11,017 nucleotides of DNA from UBA1388 sp964555515 (GCA_964555515.1 CAZKSJ010000031.1:1-11017), one strand, 5' to 3'; numbered from the stretch's first letter, positions 1-6,881 are shown. The notes: generated from the letters alone by a model not told the origin. Numbers and translations are program-made.

Positions 1-612
1 GAGGGCTCCGGGAGCCATTTCTCGTAGTCGGTCAATTGATTTGAACAATTGCCCACGATGGCTGTAGCCAAAATCTGTTCTACCAAATCCATCCTTAAAA
101 ATAACGTCACCAGCAAATAAAATAGGCTTATTAGTAGTTAAATTATCCTCATCATGGTTTGGGTTAAGCTTGGGTGGAAAAAGAAGGCTACAGCTGCCAG
201 GAGTGTGTCCCGGAGTGTGAACAGCTTGTAACGAAACATGACCGAAACTAATCAGTTGACCATCTGTCAGTTCGTAATCAGCGGGTGGCACGGGATCGGC
301 AGCTAGCTTGGTCCAATGTTTGGCCGAAGCTTGGGCTTTTTTCATCAAAAAATTGTCAGCTGGGTGTAAATAAATTGGAATGTCAAAGGCAAGTTTGACA
401 GAAAGGCAACCTAAGACATGGTCAAAATGACCATGAGTCAAGACAATCGCCAAGGGATGAAGCTTCTGTGCCAGCACTTCTTCTACAATTGCTTCGCCAT
501 CATCGGCGGGATCAATAATGATCGCCTCGAGTGTTTCTAAACAGCTCGCCAAGTAGCAGTTGGTTTGCAGCGCTCCCAAAGTCAGGGTGGTGATTTGCAG
601 TTTGTCGGTCAT
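1..612 (-). CDS. Metallo-beta-lactamase-fold hydrolase (glyoxalase II-like), 3' end cut by window edge
   Basis: Reads 204 codons from an ATG at 612 and is still open at the left edge. The zinc-binding signature THGHFDH lies at residues 59-65, a second ligand block TPGHTPGS at 133-140, and the metal-bridging Asp in FAGD at 166-169, followed by GRTD at 177-180, a feature typical of the glyoxalase II-like subgroup. Family knowledge: these cytoplasmic enzymes use a binuclear metal centre to hydrolyse thioesters or related substrates; the substrate here cannot be told from sequence. Residues 146-162 form a polar insertion (Pro, Asn, Asp rich) between the second ligand block and FAGD. Family members are about 200-220 residues, so probably only a short C-terminal piece is missing. 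It lies 51 bp downstream of the M50 protease gene on the same strand, so the two may be cotranscribed. No clear Shine-Dalgarno site precedes the start. Fold certain, substrate unknown. Confidence 0.88.
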   Translation of the reverse strand, partial: MTDKLQITTLTLGALQTNCYLASCLETLEAIIIDPADDGEAIVEEVLAQKLHPLAIVLTHGHFDHVLGCLSVKLAFDIPIYLHPADNFLMKKAQASAKHWTKLAADPVPPADYELTDGQLISFGHVSLQAVHTPGHTPGSCSLLFPPKLNPNHDEDNLTTNKPILFAGDVIFKDGFGRTDFGYSHRGQLFKSIDRLREMAPGAL

Positions 613-663
613 AAAAATCGGCAAGATGGGTATGTTAATTATTCTTATCAGTTTGATCAGTTT

Positions 664-1329
664 TTAGAGTAGGCCAAACATAAACGAGGCCAACTGTAAA
701 TACCAGCCAGAAATGAAGGTAATGACTGGAGAAATAAGCGTAGAGACGGCGCTGGTACCATTGACCAGGGGCAATATGAGGGCAATTAAGAGAAAAGTGC
801 CATAGCGCCTCATAAAATCATCAAACTCTAGCGCCAGTTCAGCTGGTAAGAGCGCCACCGCAATTTTGCCACCGTCAAGAGGGTGGATGGGGACAAGATT
901 GAAGATCGCTAGCATCACATTGTAGAAAATGGAATAAAGCAGGATTGTGCCTAAAATTGACTCAGAGATGCCAAGCCCAATTCCTAGTGGCAGGGCTAAG
1001 GATAAGATTAAAGCGAGCAACAGGTTGGCCGCTGGCCCGGCAAAGGCAATCAGCGCCGCTTCTTTCGTGGGATTCTTGAGATTGTAAGGATCAAACATAA
1101 CTGGCTTACCCCACCCAAAGCCAATCACAAAAATCATCAAGGTGCCGATTGGGTCAAGGTGAGCTTTGGGATTGAGGGTAACTCTGCCTTGTGAACGAGG
1201 GGTAGGATCACCCAAATGGTCTGCCATCCAGGCGTGAGCGAATTCGTGGACGGTAATCGCGGCAACCAAAATAACAGCAATCAGCACGAATAAGATAGGA
1301 CTAGTGGTGAGTAATGAAATTAAACCCAT
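664..1329 (-). CDS. M50-family (site-2-type) intramembrane zinc metalloprotease
   Basis: A 221-residue, very hydrophobic protein. The zinc motif HEFAH (residues 28-32) sits at the end of the first membrane segment, and the second active-site motif of the family, N-x-x-P-x-x-P-LDGG (144-154), lies in a later one and supplies the third ligand, Asp152. A GPAAN motif (98-102) is also typical. Known role of the family: cleavage of membrane-embedded substrates, often anti-sigma factors or signal peptides; the target here is unknown. It is of the short PDZ-less type common in small genomes. Two starts are possible. ATG at 1341 adds four residues. ATG at 1329 is preceded by GGAG with 6-nt spacing, so I prefer it. 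A TATAAT hexamer (1340-1345, minus strand) overlaps the upstream ATG, which also favours 1329. The hydrolase gene follows on the same strand. Confidence 0.92.
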   Translation of the reverse strand: MGLISLLTTSPILFVLIAVILVAAITVHEFAHAWMADHLGDPTPRSQGRVTLNPKAHLDPIGTLMIFVIGFGWGKPVMFDPYNLKNPTKEAALIAFAGPAANLLLALILSLALPLGIGLGISESILGTILLYSIFYNVMLAIFNLVPIHPLDGGKIAVALLPAELALEFDDFMRRYGTFLLIALILPLVNGTSAVSTLISPVITFISGWYLQLASFMFGLL

Positions 1330-1339
1330 AACGCGCTCC

Positions 1340-1366
1340 ATTATATCAGCCTACATTATTGAGCAA
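1340..1366 (-). promoter_or_regulatory. Possible promoter of the M50 protease gene
   Basis: A perfect TATAAT lies at 1340-1345 on the minus strand, with a weak TTGCTC 15 nt upstream (1361-1366). Used as a promoter it would start transcription near 1333, leaving only the ATG at 1329 in the message and cutting off its GGAG. The two signals therefore compete, and the hexamer may be coincidental. Confidence 0.3.
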
Positions 1367-1527
1367 ACCGCAATCTGAGTGATTTGAGAATGTGAAACTG
1401 AGCAGTTTTAATTTGTGCAGGCGTATTTTAAGCGAAGATGATCATGCTCGGGGATCATTTTTGGTAGAGAGAAGAATGTTGTCAAAAATAGGGACTCGAT
1501 TATTTTTATTGGGTTAGCACCTGATCT

Positions 1528-1556
1528 TTGCGTTTCTTGAGGCAAGATGTTACAAT
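1528..1556 (+). promoter_or_regulatory. Promoter of rpmB
   Basis: TTGCGT (1528-1533) and TACAAT (1551-1556) are separated by exactly 17 nt, giving a predicted start near 1563 and a leader of about 24 nt. A GAGG at 1579-1582 then lies 4 nt before the rpmB ATG. A second, weaker pair, TTGTCA (1479-1484) and TATTTT (1501-1506), lies further upstream. The rest of the 1330-1586 spacer holds only a small inverted repeat (AAACTG-AG-CAGTTT, 1395-1408) and a weak hairpin at 1438-1458. Confidence 0.5.
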
Positions 1557-1586
1557 TGCAATTCTTCTAAAAGTTATTGAGGAAAT

Positions 1587-1805
1587 ATGGCATCTTTTAG
1601 TTTTAAGTTTCCGCGCACTGCACACATTGGTCATAATGTGTCTCACGCTAAGAACAGAACCAAGCGAGCATTTAAGTATAACCTGCATACCGTGACGGTG
1701 ATGATTGATGGTCAAAAGCAGCGGATGCGGGTGCCTACCAAGATTTTGCGGATGTTGAAAAAGTCTGGCGTGACCACCCATTTTTCAGCAGCGCACGCCG
1801 AATAA
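1587..1805 (+). CDS. rpmB: Large-subunit ribosomal protein bL28
   Basis: A 72-residue basic protein matching bL28. The family core is clear: GHNVSHAKNRTKRAFKYNLH (residues 15-34) corresponds to the G-N-x-x-S-H-x-x-N-x-T-K-R-x-x-x-P-N-L-H signature, and QRMRVPTKILRMLKKSG corresponds to the second half. bL28 binds 23S rRNA in the 50S subunit. Length is within the usual 60-80 range. The N-terminal segment lacks the Cys residues found in many bL28 proteins, so it belongs to a zinc-free form. The ATG has a GAGG 4 nt upstream and a good promoter at 1528-1556. The gene is alone on its strand, divergent from the M50 protease and convergent with fmt, and not beside rpmG or other ribosomal genes. No hairpin-plus-U terminator is visible in the 74 bp to fmt. 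Confidence 0.92.
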   Translation: MASFSFKFPRTAHIGHNVSHAKNRTKRAFKYNLHTVTVMIDGQKQRMRVPTKILRMLKKSGVTTHFSAAHAE

Positions 1806-1879
1806 TTTTTTGGTCAAGCTTCACTGTGTTTTCTATTTTTTTCTGCAGTGGTTGAATTATGGTCTGATTGGGACTGTGA

Positions 1880-2860
1880 TTACTTCTGCACAACGATGTT
1901 CCTGCACTCAGACCACTGGGCGGGATTTTTACCTTCAATTTGTACTTGATCAAGCATTAATTGCAGGGGATCCTGTTGGTTAAGGTGGCAGCTCAAGACC
2001 TTCATCCTTAATTCTCCTTGTGGGGTTGGTATTATTGTCCACAATCCTGGCCATGGGTAAAGGGCACGACAAGCGTGTTCTAGCATGGCGGCACAACTGG
2101 TGTGAGCGGTTCGCGCGACGACTAGCAAAGGTGACATCTGTTCTGGTCCTAACTCAGCGCAATTGACGCGCCGGCCTTGAATCACTTGTGATAACACCTG
2201 CCAATTGACGAAGCCATCTGATCTATCTAGCTGGCGAGCTGTGATGGTGGGTGATTGGTCAGTTTGGGGTAGCGGCGAGAGTTGATCTTTGGCGAGTTGA
2301 TCCATCAGGTCTGGCAATTTTTCTTTCATTAGAGCAAATGCAAAGTCATAGTAGTCGCCTTGTGTCCAGGTTGGCAGAACTTCAAATGCTAACTTAGTAA
2401 CTACGCCGCCTTGGTCAAGCTTCTCATTTGGCACCATCAAACTGATGGCAGAATTTTTTTCACCAAAAAGAATGGCAAATTGAGCCGGCGAGCTCCCGCG
2501 CCACTTCGGCAAGTCAGATGGATGGATGTTGAGCGGAAAAATGTTGGTGTATTCCAATAGCCACCTTGGGACGAGATAACCAAAGTCCACAATCAGCAAA
2601 AAATCAGGTTTGGGCTGGGTGAGGACTTGTTTCTTGATTGAGTCGTCGATTTTTTTATGCACAAGTAACGAAACAAGCTTGTGTTCTTGCCCAAATTGAT
2701 GAAGGGGTGTGGGAGAGGGTATTTTTTGTTTGCCTCTAATTTTTGGTTGAGGGGTTAACAGCCAAACCAATTTAAAGCGCTCATCATCTTGCAGACTTTG
2801 GGCGCACAGCCTAGTTCGATTGGTTGATCCAGCTACTGCCACTAGATATGGTTGGGTCAT
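1880..2860 (-). CDS. fmt: Methionyl-tRNA formyltransferase
   Basis: Transfers a formyl group from 10-formyltetrahydrofolate to Met-tRNA(fMet), making the initiator tRNA. The 326-residue protein is close to the family length (about 310-320). The catalytic block NIHPSDLPKWRGSSP starts at residue 111 and contains Asn111 and His113; the catalytic Asp is Asp149 in KLDQGG. These match the Asn-His-Asp triad of the family, in an N-terminal Rossmann-like formyltransferase domain. The C-terminal part (about 205-320) fits the smaller OB-like tRNA-binding domain but is divergent. It lies 90 bp downstream of def, the classical pairing. The ATG start has no well-placed Shine-Dalgarno site (AGGA is about 17 nt upstream), and a TAG lies seven codons upstream in frame, so a longer start is unlikely. 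Two copies of ATCTGTAA (2920-2927, 2942-2949) lie in the def-fmt spacer. Confidence 0.95.
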   Translation of the reverse strand: MTQPYLVAVAGSTNRTRLCAQSLQDDERFKLVWLLTPQPKIRGKQKIPSPTPLHQFGQEHKLVSLLVHKKIDDSIKKQVLTQPKPDFLLIVDFGYLVPRWLLEYTNIFPLNIHPSDLPKWRGSSPAQFAILFGEKNSAISLMVPNEKLDQGGVVTKLAFEVLPTWTQGDYYDFAFALMKEKLPDLMDQLAKDQLSPLPQTDQSPTITARQLDRSDGFVNWQVLSQVIQGRRVNCAELGPEQMSPLLVVARTAHTSCAAMLEHACRALYPWPGLWTIIPTPQGELRMKVLSCHLNQQDPLQLMLDQVQIEGKNPAQWSECRNIVVQK

Positions 2861-2950
2861 CTTTGGTGTTATCTTTTCCTAAACTTTTCTATCAGATTTT
2901 TGCACACGGGATCCAAATGATCTGTAAGATTTATGTCAGAAATCTGTAAC

Positions 2951-3502
2951 CTACAATATTTCTACAATACTCGGTTCAATTGGATTTAACTTTTTGGTTT
3001 TTTTATCCTCCTGGTAGAGTGGTAAATCAAATTGTTTTGTGTAATCAATGAATAGTACACCATTCAAGTGATCAAGTTCGTGTTGAACTACTCTGGCAGC
3101 AAAGTCATCGAAGGTTTCGGTTTGGGTGATGAGATGGCCATCAACAATTTTTTGGAAAGTCATCTTGACCCAACCGTAACGGGGTACCGGTCCATATATT
3201 CCTGGGATTGAGAGACAACCCTCCAGATATGGATCATCTGTTTTTGGCCCAAGAGTCTTTTTATCGTCGCGATCAACAATCTCTGGGTTGATAAACGCCC
3301 GCAGTTGATGATTGAGCAGAGTGGCAAAAATCCGCTTTTTGGCGTTGACTTGGGTTGCGGCGAGTCCTACGCCTTGAGGATTAATGGCTTGTCGCAAAGT
3401 ATTTTGTAAATCTTGAATAAATTTAAGGAGTTGTTTATCCACGGCAGTGACTGGTTGAGCAGTAGCGCGGAGTGAAGGATGGGGAAGAGTGACGATTTTC
3501 AT
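2951..3502 (-). CDS. def: Peptide deformylase
   Basis: Removes the N-formyl group from nascent proteins at the ribosome exit. All three family motifs are present in this 183-residue protein: GVGLAATQ (44-51), EGCLS (94-98, metal ligand Cys96) and QHELDH (140-145, ligands His141 and His145, catalytic Glu142). Length and motif spacing are normal. I chose the ATG at 3502; a TTG four codons upstream (3514) would add MFII, but the family start MKIV plus a PHPSLR-type motif fits the ATG better. There is no visible Shine-Dalgarno. It follows the O-antigen-ligase-like gene by 28 bp and precedes fmt by 90 bp, all on the minus strand, so one operon is likely. Confidence 0.96.
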   Translation of the reverse strand: MKIVTLPHPSLRATAQPVTAVDKQLLKFIQDLQNTLRQAINPQGVGLAATQVNAKKRIFATLLNHQLRAFINPEIVDRDDKKTLGPKTDDPYLEGCLSIPGIYGPVPRYGWVKMTFQKIVDGHLITQTETFDDFAARVVQHELDHLNGVLFIDYTKQFDLPLYQEDKKTKKLNPIEPSIVEIL

Positions 3503-3530
3503 GATGATGAACAAAATTTGCGCGATTAAT

Positions 3531-4414
3531 CTATGGTAGTTTAATTTGAGCAGAAATTGAAGCTAAGAGATCTGCTGCCAGCTGACTATTAGGGGAGATG
3601 TTGGTTAAGATGTAGTCAAGCTGGGCGGCGGCCTTTTCTAGTTGATTTTGTTCGTAATATGCCACCGCCAATTGATAACGAGCTACCTCATAGTTTGGTT
3701 TAAGAGCAATGGCTTGCTCCAAATGGATTAATCCTTGATCAATTTTCTGCAGACTAATTTCAATTAGCCCAAGATTATACAGTATTTTTGGATCAGTTGG
3801 TGATAGGGTTTGGGCTTTTTCCATTGCTTCAGCAGCCTTAATTAAATATCCAGGATCAAGTTGGGAAAGGGTGATGTACATTCTGGCACGCGTTTTGTAA
3901 AAGTTGAGTTGATGAGGGTTGAGCTTCATGACCGCATCACTGCTTTGTTCTGCCGCTGCCGCCAGCTGCTGTGCCTCGTCAGGCTTTTGGGCTTGGGCGA
4001 GGCTGATGGCTGAGGTCGCAAAGACAGTTGCCAACTGATCATAAAAAGTGGCTTCTTGACCGTTGAGCTCAATAGCTCGGTAGAGGTTGGTAATGGCTTC
4101 CTCTAGCTGGCCGGCTTCTGCGGATGACTTTCCTTGGCTATAGGCAATATCTGCCCGCCAATAACTCAGCGTCGCGTTGAGGGCGACCACGCCGGCCAGC
4201 CCCACCGCACTCAACAACAAAATCTGCACGATATTTAGTCCTCGCTCTGTGGTTTTATCCTCAGGCCAGTCTTCAGGCGGATGATTAAGTAAGACGGCAA
4301 CTGCCATAAAAAGATACATCAAGATGGTCACCATCACGGTGGAAAATCCAAAAAAGTTTGAAACGCTTAGTGCTACTATTCCAGAGAGTAGGGCAGCTGT
4401 GACTAATTTATCGG
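3531..4414 (-). CDS. C-terminal part of O-antigen-ligase-like membrane protein with TPR repeats (5' side lost in the N gap)
   Basis: About 293 residues are readable from the edge of the N gap to a TAG at 3531. The first part has two hydrophobic segments (about residues 4-47), then a charged linker (PEDWPEDKTTERG), another membrane segment, and a helical region containing several TPR-like units. Clear ones are around EAGQLEEAITNLYRAIELN, YNLGLIEISLQKIDQGLIHL and AVAYYEQNQLEKAAAQL. This is the layout expected for the C-terminal end of Wzy_C-type proteins in which a polytopic ligase or polymerase domain is followed by an extracytoplasmic TPR tail. It is almost certainly the same gene as 4515-5623. 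The TPR part probably binds protein or glycan partners; this is inference. Confidence 0.8.
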
Positions 4415-4514
4415 NNNNNNNNNNNNNNNNNNNNNNNNNNNNNNNNNNNNNNNNNNNNNNNNNNNNNNNNNNNNNNNNNNNNNNNNNNNNNNNNNNNNNN
4501 NNNNNNNNNNNNNN
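4415..4514. other. Assembly gap of exactly 100 N
   Basis: The run is exactly 100 N, a common placeholder for a scaffold gap of unknown length. It falls inside the O-antigen-ligase-like gene. The two flanking reading frames are out of phase if the gap is taken as 100 bp. Confidence 0.97.
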
Positions 4515-5623
4515 TGCCAAATTTTGATTGCTCCAGACCAGACAATTTTTCTAATTTCTCCAGAGTCTGTGCCACCAGTTTCAAGTCTGTTAGCTACCGG
4601 AGTTGGATTGGTGGGATCGGCAACCACCGCGACTTGGTCGGATTGATTGGTTTGCCACCTGAGTGTTGGTGTATAGGGTGCTTCAATCAGAACAGTCATT
4701 AATAAGCCGGCGCCGACCACCGCTGCCAATAGCCGCCACTGTTGCTTACCCACAAAGACAAGCATTTGTTGGCGCTTCAAGACCCAAACTAGCAAGACCA
4801 ACAAGATAAATAAACCCAAGCCCAATCCAAGAATGCCAGATCTAGATTTGGTAAAAAGAAGGGTAGCAAACATCAAGATGATTGATCCTGCATAGTAATA
4901 CTGCATCCATTTTTTACGACTAATGAGCATGAGTACTACACCCAGTGGAATGAGCATGATCAGGTAAGCGGCCAACCAGTTGGGTTGACCAAAGCTGGCG
5001 AATACTCGGTTCTGGACATCTTGAATCCAACAATCAACTCCAAATGAAGTGCCTTCAGTAGCAATCCAACAGCTGATTGAGTGCCCAAAGTGTTCTAGGC
5101 TAGCATAGATGGATGTCAAGATCGCAGCGAGAAAAGTAGTTACCAACAGACTGGGGAGATGTTTTTTAGAAAGATTGGTCACGAAAGCATAATAAAGCGC
5201 TGCATACGTTAAACTTGACAACAGTCCGCCATGAAAGCGCGAGTAATAACCGAGCAGTGAGGTGTAGGGATGAAGTGAGAAGAACGTGGCGAGTAGTTGA
5301 GAAAGTAAAAACACAGCGATTGGAATATCCAGCGGGGTGCGACGGAAGACAAATCTTTTTGCCGTAATCATTTTCGCCAGCCAGGCTACTATGATTACTA
5401 TCGTCAAGGCATAAGTGAGCACCATCTTGTTAAACTCAAATAACTCACTGGTGTTGAACCAAAAAAAGAGAGGCACCATTAATAATAGTGCATGAAAGCT
5501 GGTCACCAATGTAATTTGAGACCACTTGAGTAGGCCGGAACCTTGGCTTTTTTGGGGAGGAGAAGGCGGATTAGTTTTAGTTTGTTGTTGACGCGCTAGT
5601 TTTCGGCGGTGTTTTTTTGACAC
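4515..5623 (-). CDS. N-terminal part of O-antigen-ligase-like (Wzy_C family) polytopic membrane protein (3' side lost in the N gap)
   Basis: About 370 residues with a basic, Gln/Pro-rich cytoplasmic N-terminus (about 1-32) followed by roughly ten hydrophobic segments. Recognisable family features are FASFGQPNWLAAYL in the middle, TKSRSGILGL in a later membrane segment, and a conserved stretch GEIRKIVWSGAIKIW just before the gap. Known relatives join O-antigen or other glycan chains to a lipid or protein carrier, or polymerise repeat units, on the outer face of the cytoplasmic membrane; PglL-type protein glycosylases look similar. Which one applies here cannot be told, and a cell without an outer membrane would not make classical LPS. 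No ATG opens the frame: GTG at 5623 or TTG at 5629 are the candidates and neither has a Shine-Dalgarno site. It heads the minus-strand cluster with def and fmt. Confidence 0.82.
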
Positions 5624-5925
5624 AAGCAATAATATCTATCTATTCGTACAAATTTTGGTCATTATCTAATCACTCATCTCATCATCTGTCAGGTTGACGT
5701 TAGGATCACGCAAGACGAAGATAACAGCAGTATAACATCCAATAATTATCATTCGGGCAGAAATTTTGGTCGCATCTGATCTCATTTTATGTTTAAAAAC
5801 AAACCCTTTCGTTTTCCAATCATTCCTAAATCGATACACTCTAGAGTAGAAGCGAGTCTTGAGGCTCTAGTGCCTTTTAGTGTACACTTAAATTGTAGCC
5901 AACATTAGTTATGTTAGGTATTGTT
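5624..5925. promoter_or_regulatory. Divergent intergenic regulatory region
   Basis: This 302-bp stretch separates the minus-strand ligase-def-fmt cluster from the plus-strand elongation locus and contains no plausible gene. Toward the plus strand it holds a cluster of palindromes between 5838 and 5892 and a promoter-like pair. Toward the minus strand there is a weak CTGACA (complement of 5687-5692) followed 18 nt later by TAGATA. An 11-bp direct repeat, AAATTTTGGTC, occurs at 5650-5660 and 5761-5771. No riboswitch or small RNA is recognisable. Confidence 0.55.
5859..5888 (+). promoter_or_regulatory. Possible promoter of the Gln-repeat gene, overlapping a palindrome
   Basis: TTGAGG (5859-5864) and TACACT (5883-5888) are 18 nt apart, predicting a start near 5895. 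The -10 element lies inside the perfect 10-bp palindrome AGTGTACACT (5879-5888), the position expected for a repressor-type operator. The leader would be about 30 nt. Confidence 0.4.
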
Positions 5926-6858
5926 ATGAATGACGACTCCTCACTCAACTCAAGTCCACATTATGTGGATGCGTATCAACCTCCTGGCCAGTCGTCTGGT
6001 CAGACGACTGGCCAATCGACCGCTCAACCATTAGGTCAGCCGGCCGGTCAGTCAATAGGTCAATCAACAGGCCAATCAGCTGATCAACCGACAGATTCGC
6101 CGTTCGGTCAATCAATGAATCAACCAGTCGATCAGCCTGTGGATCAACCGAGAGATCAGCTTCCAACTCAATCACCGGATCAGCCCGCGGATCAACCATC
6201 GCAAAATGGGTTGCAAGATCAATCATTTGATCAACGGCAAGATCAACATCCAGATCAACCGTTTGATCAGCGTCCAGACCAACTGTCAAACCAGCAACCA
6301 AATCAGTCCTTAACTCAGTCAACCGTAGCTGAAACAGCTACTAAGCCAGGATTACTAGCAAGTGTTGGTGATGAAATGCCCACTTCCGCAGCAACCACCA
6401 CCACCACAACCACCACATCAGAGGCTCTTGAGGATCAAAATATTTTCTTCTTGTTGGGAGTCAATGACGGCACGAATGAGCAAAAAGAGGCGTTTTTAGA
6501 TGAGCTCCAAGAAGTCATTTGGGAAGATTTTTTGGAATATGACGTCAAGTTATTGATTACCAATGACGAACAGCAGCAACTCCAGGCTATGTTGAAGTCA
6601 GACCAAGGTTCTGAGGAGCAGCGGCAAGAGGAAGTAGTCCAATTCTTGGAGAAATTAATTCCTGATCTTGAAGAAATCATGCTGGAAAAAGCCCTAGAGT
6701 TAAAAGAAGAAATGGTGCGTGAACGCGCCTCAGGATTGCGTACTTTTTACGCTGATAACTCCCAAAACTTGGGCCGCATCGCAGAGTCAGAAAAACTGAT
6801 GGATGAAAATAAATGGTATTCGGCTGCCCATTTGATGAATAGCTTGGCTGCCAAATAA
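5926..6858 (+). CDS. Gln-repeat (period four) protein with C-terminal acidic helical domain, unknown function
   Basis: I cannot assign a function. The 310-residue protein has no signal peptide or membrane segment, so it is probably cytoplasmic. Residues 22-131 form a low-complexity array with Gln at every fourth position: 22 to 90 in strict register (only 58 is Ser), then 99 to 131 one residue out of phase. Early units are mostly G-Q-S/P, later ones D-Q-P. Eight consecutive Thr follow (157-164). The C-terminal part (about 171-310) is acidic and predicted helical, with FLLGVNDGTNEQKEAFLDEL and FLEKLIPDLEEIMLEKALEL; from memory it resembles the small DUF5663-type domain of Patescibacteria, but I could not verify this. 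Start: ATG 5926 has TTAGGT 7 nt upstream; ATG 5911 would add five residues. It precedes mreB by 190 bp on the same strand, so a link to cell shape is possible but unproven. Confidence 0.85.
   Translation: MNDDSSLNSSPHYVDAYQPPGQSSGQTTGQSTAQPLGQPAGQSIGQSTGQSADQPTDSPFGQSMNQPVDQPVDQPRDQLPTQSPDQPADQPSQNGLQDQSFDQRQDQHPDQPFDQRPDQLSNQQPNQSLTQSTVAETATKPGLLASVGDEMPTSAATTTTTTTTSEALEDQNIFFLLGVNDGTNEQKEAFLDELQEVIWEDFLEYDVKLLITNDEQQQLQAMLKSDQGSEEQRQEEVVQFLEKLIPDLEEIMLEKALELKEEMVRERASGLRTFYADNSQNLGRIAESEKLMDENKWYSAAHLMNSLAAK
5986..6318 (+). repeat. In-frame 12-nt periodic repeat array encoding (x-Q-x-x)n
   Basis: About 27 degenerate 12-nt units in frame with the Gln-repeat gene. Each has a CAA or CAG codon at a fixed phase, preceded mainly by GGT/GGC (first third) or GAT (later). 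A 3-nt phase shift occurs around 6211-6220. Third-position variation between units shows the array is not freshly copied but kept at protein level. Confidence 0.9.
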
Positions 6859-6881
6859 TTATTTCTGCCAAATAATTATTT
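6848..6881 (+). repeat. Perfect 17-bp tandem duplication across the stop codon
   Basis: CTGCCAAATAATTATTT occurs twice back to back (6848-6864 and 6865-6881). The first copy contains the last two codons and the TAA of the Gln-repeat gene. Each copy holds the perfect 12-bp palindrome AAATAATTATTT (6853-6864, 6870-6881). The rest of the spacer to mreB (6882-7048) shows nothing else definite apart from the promoter-like site just before mreB. Confidence 0.95.

Noticed and set aside
1438..1462. Hairpin ATGATC/GATCAT followed by five T as an intrinsic terminator on the plus strand
   Set aside because: The stem is only 6 bp and AT-rich with a 9-nt loop, and there is no plus-strand gene upstream to terminate.
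1825..1855. CACTG...CAGTG inverted repeat in the rpmB-fmt convergent spacer as a bidirectional terminator
   Set aside because: The stem is 5 bp with a loop of about 19 nt and no U-tract after it on either strand.
2920..2949. Duplicate ATCTGTAA in the def-fmt spacer
   Set aside because: The 8-bp repeats are short and have no promoter or structure around them, so chance is a fair explanation.
5986..6318. Possible CRISPR-like or satellite repeat
   Set aside because: The period is 12 nt, in frame, with variable third positions and no spacers. It is coding low complexity.
5945..6322. A 125-codon open frame on the minus strand, rich in Asp, Val and Leu, across the Gln array
   Set aside because: It is the antisense reading of the 12-nt periodic array; periodic codons keep a second frame open. 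It has no start context and no family resemblance.
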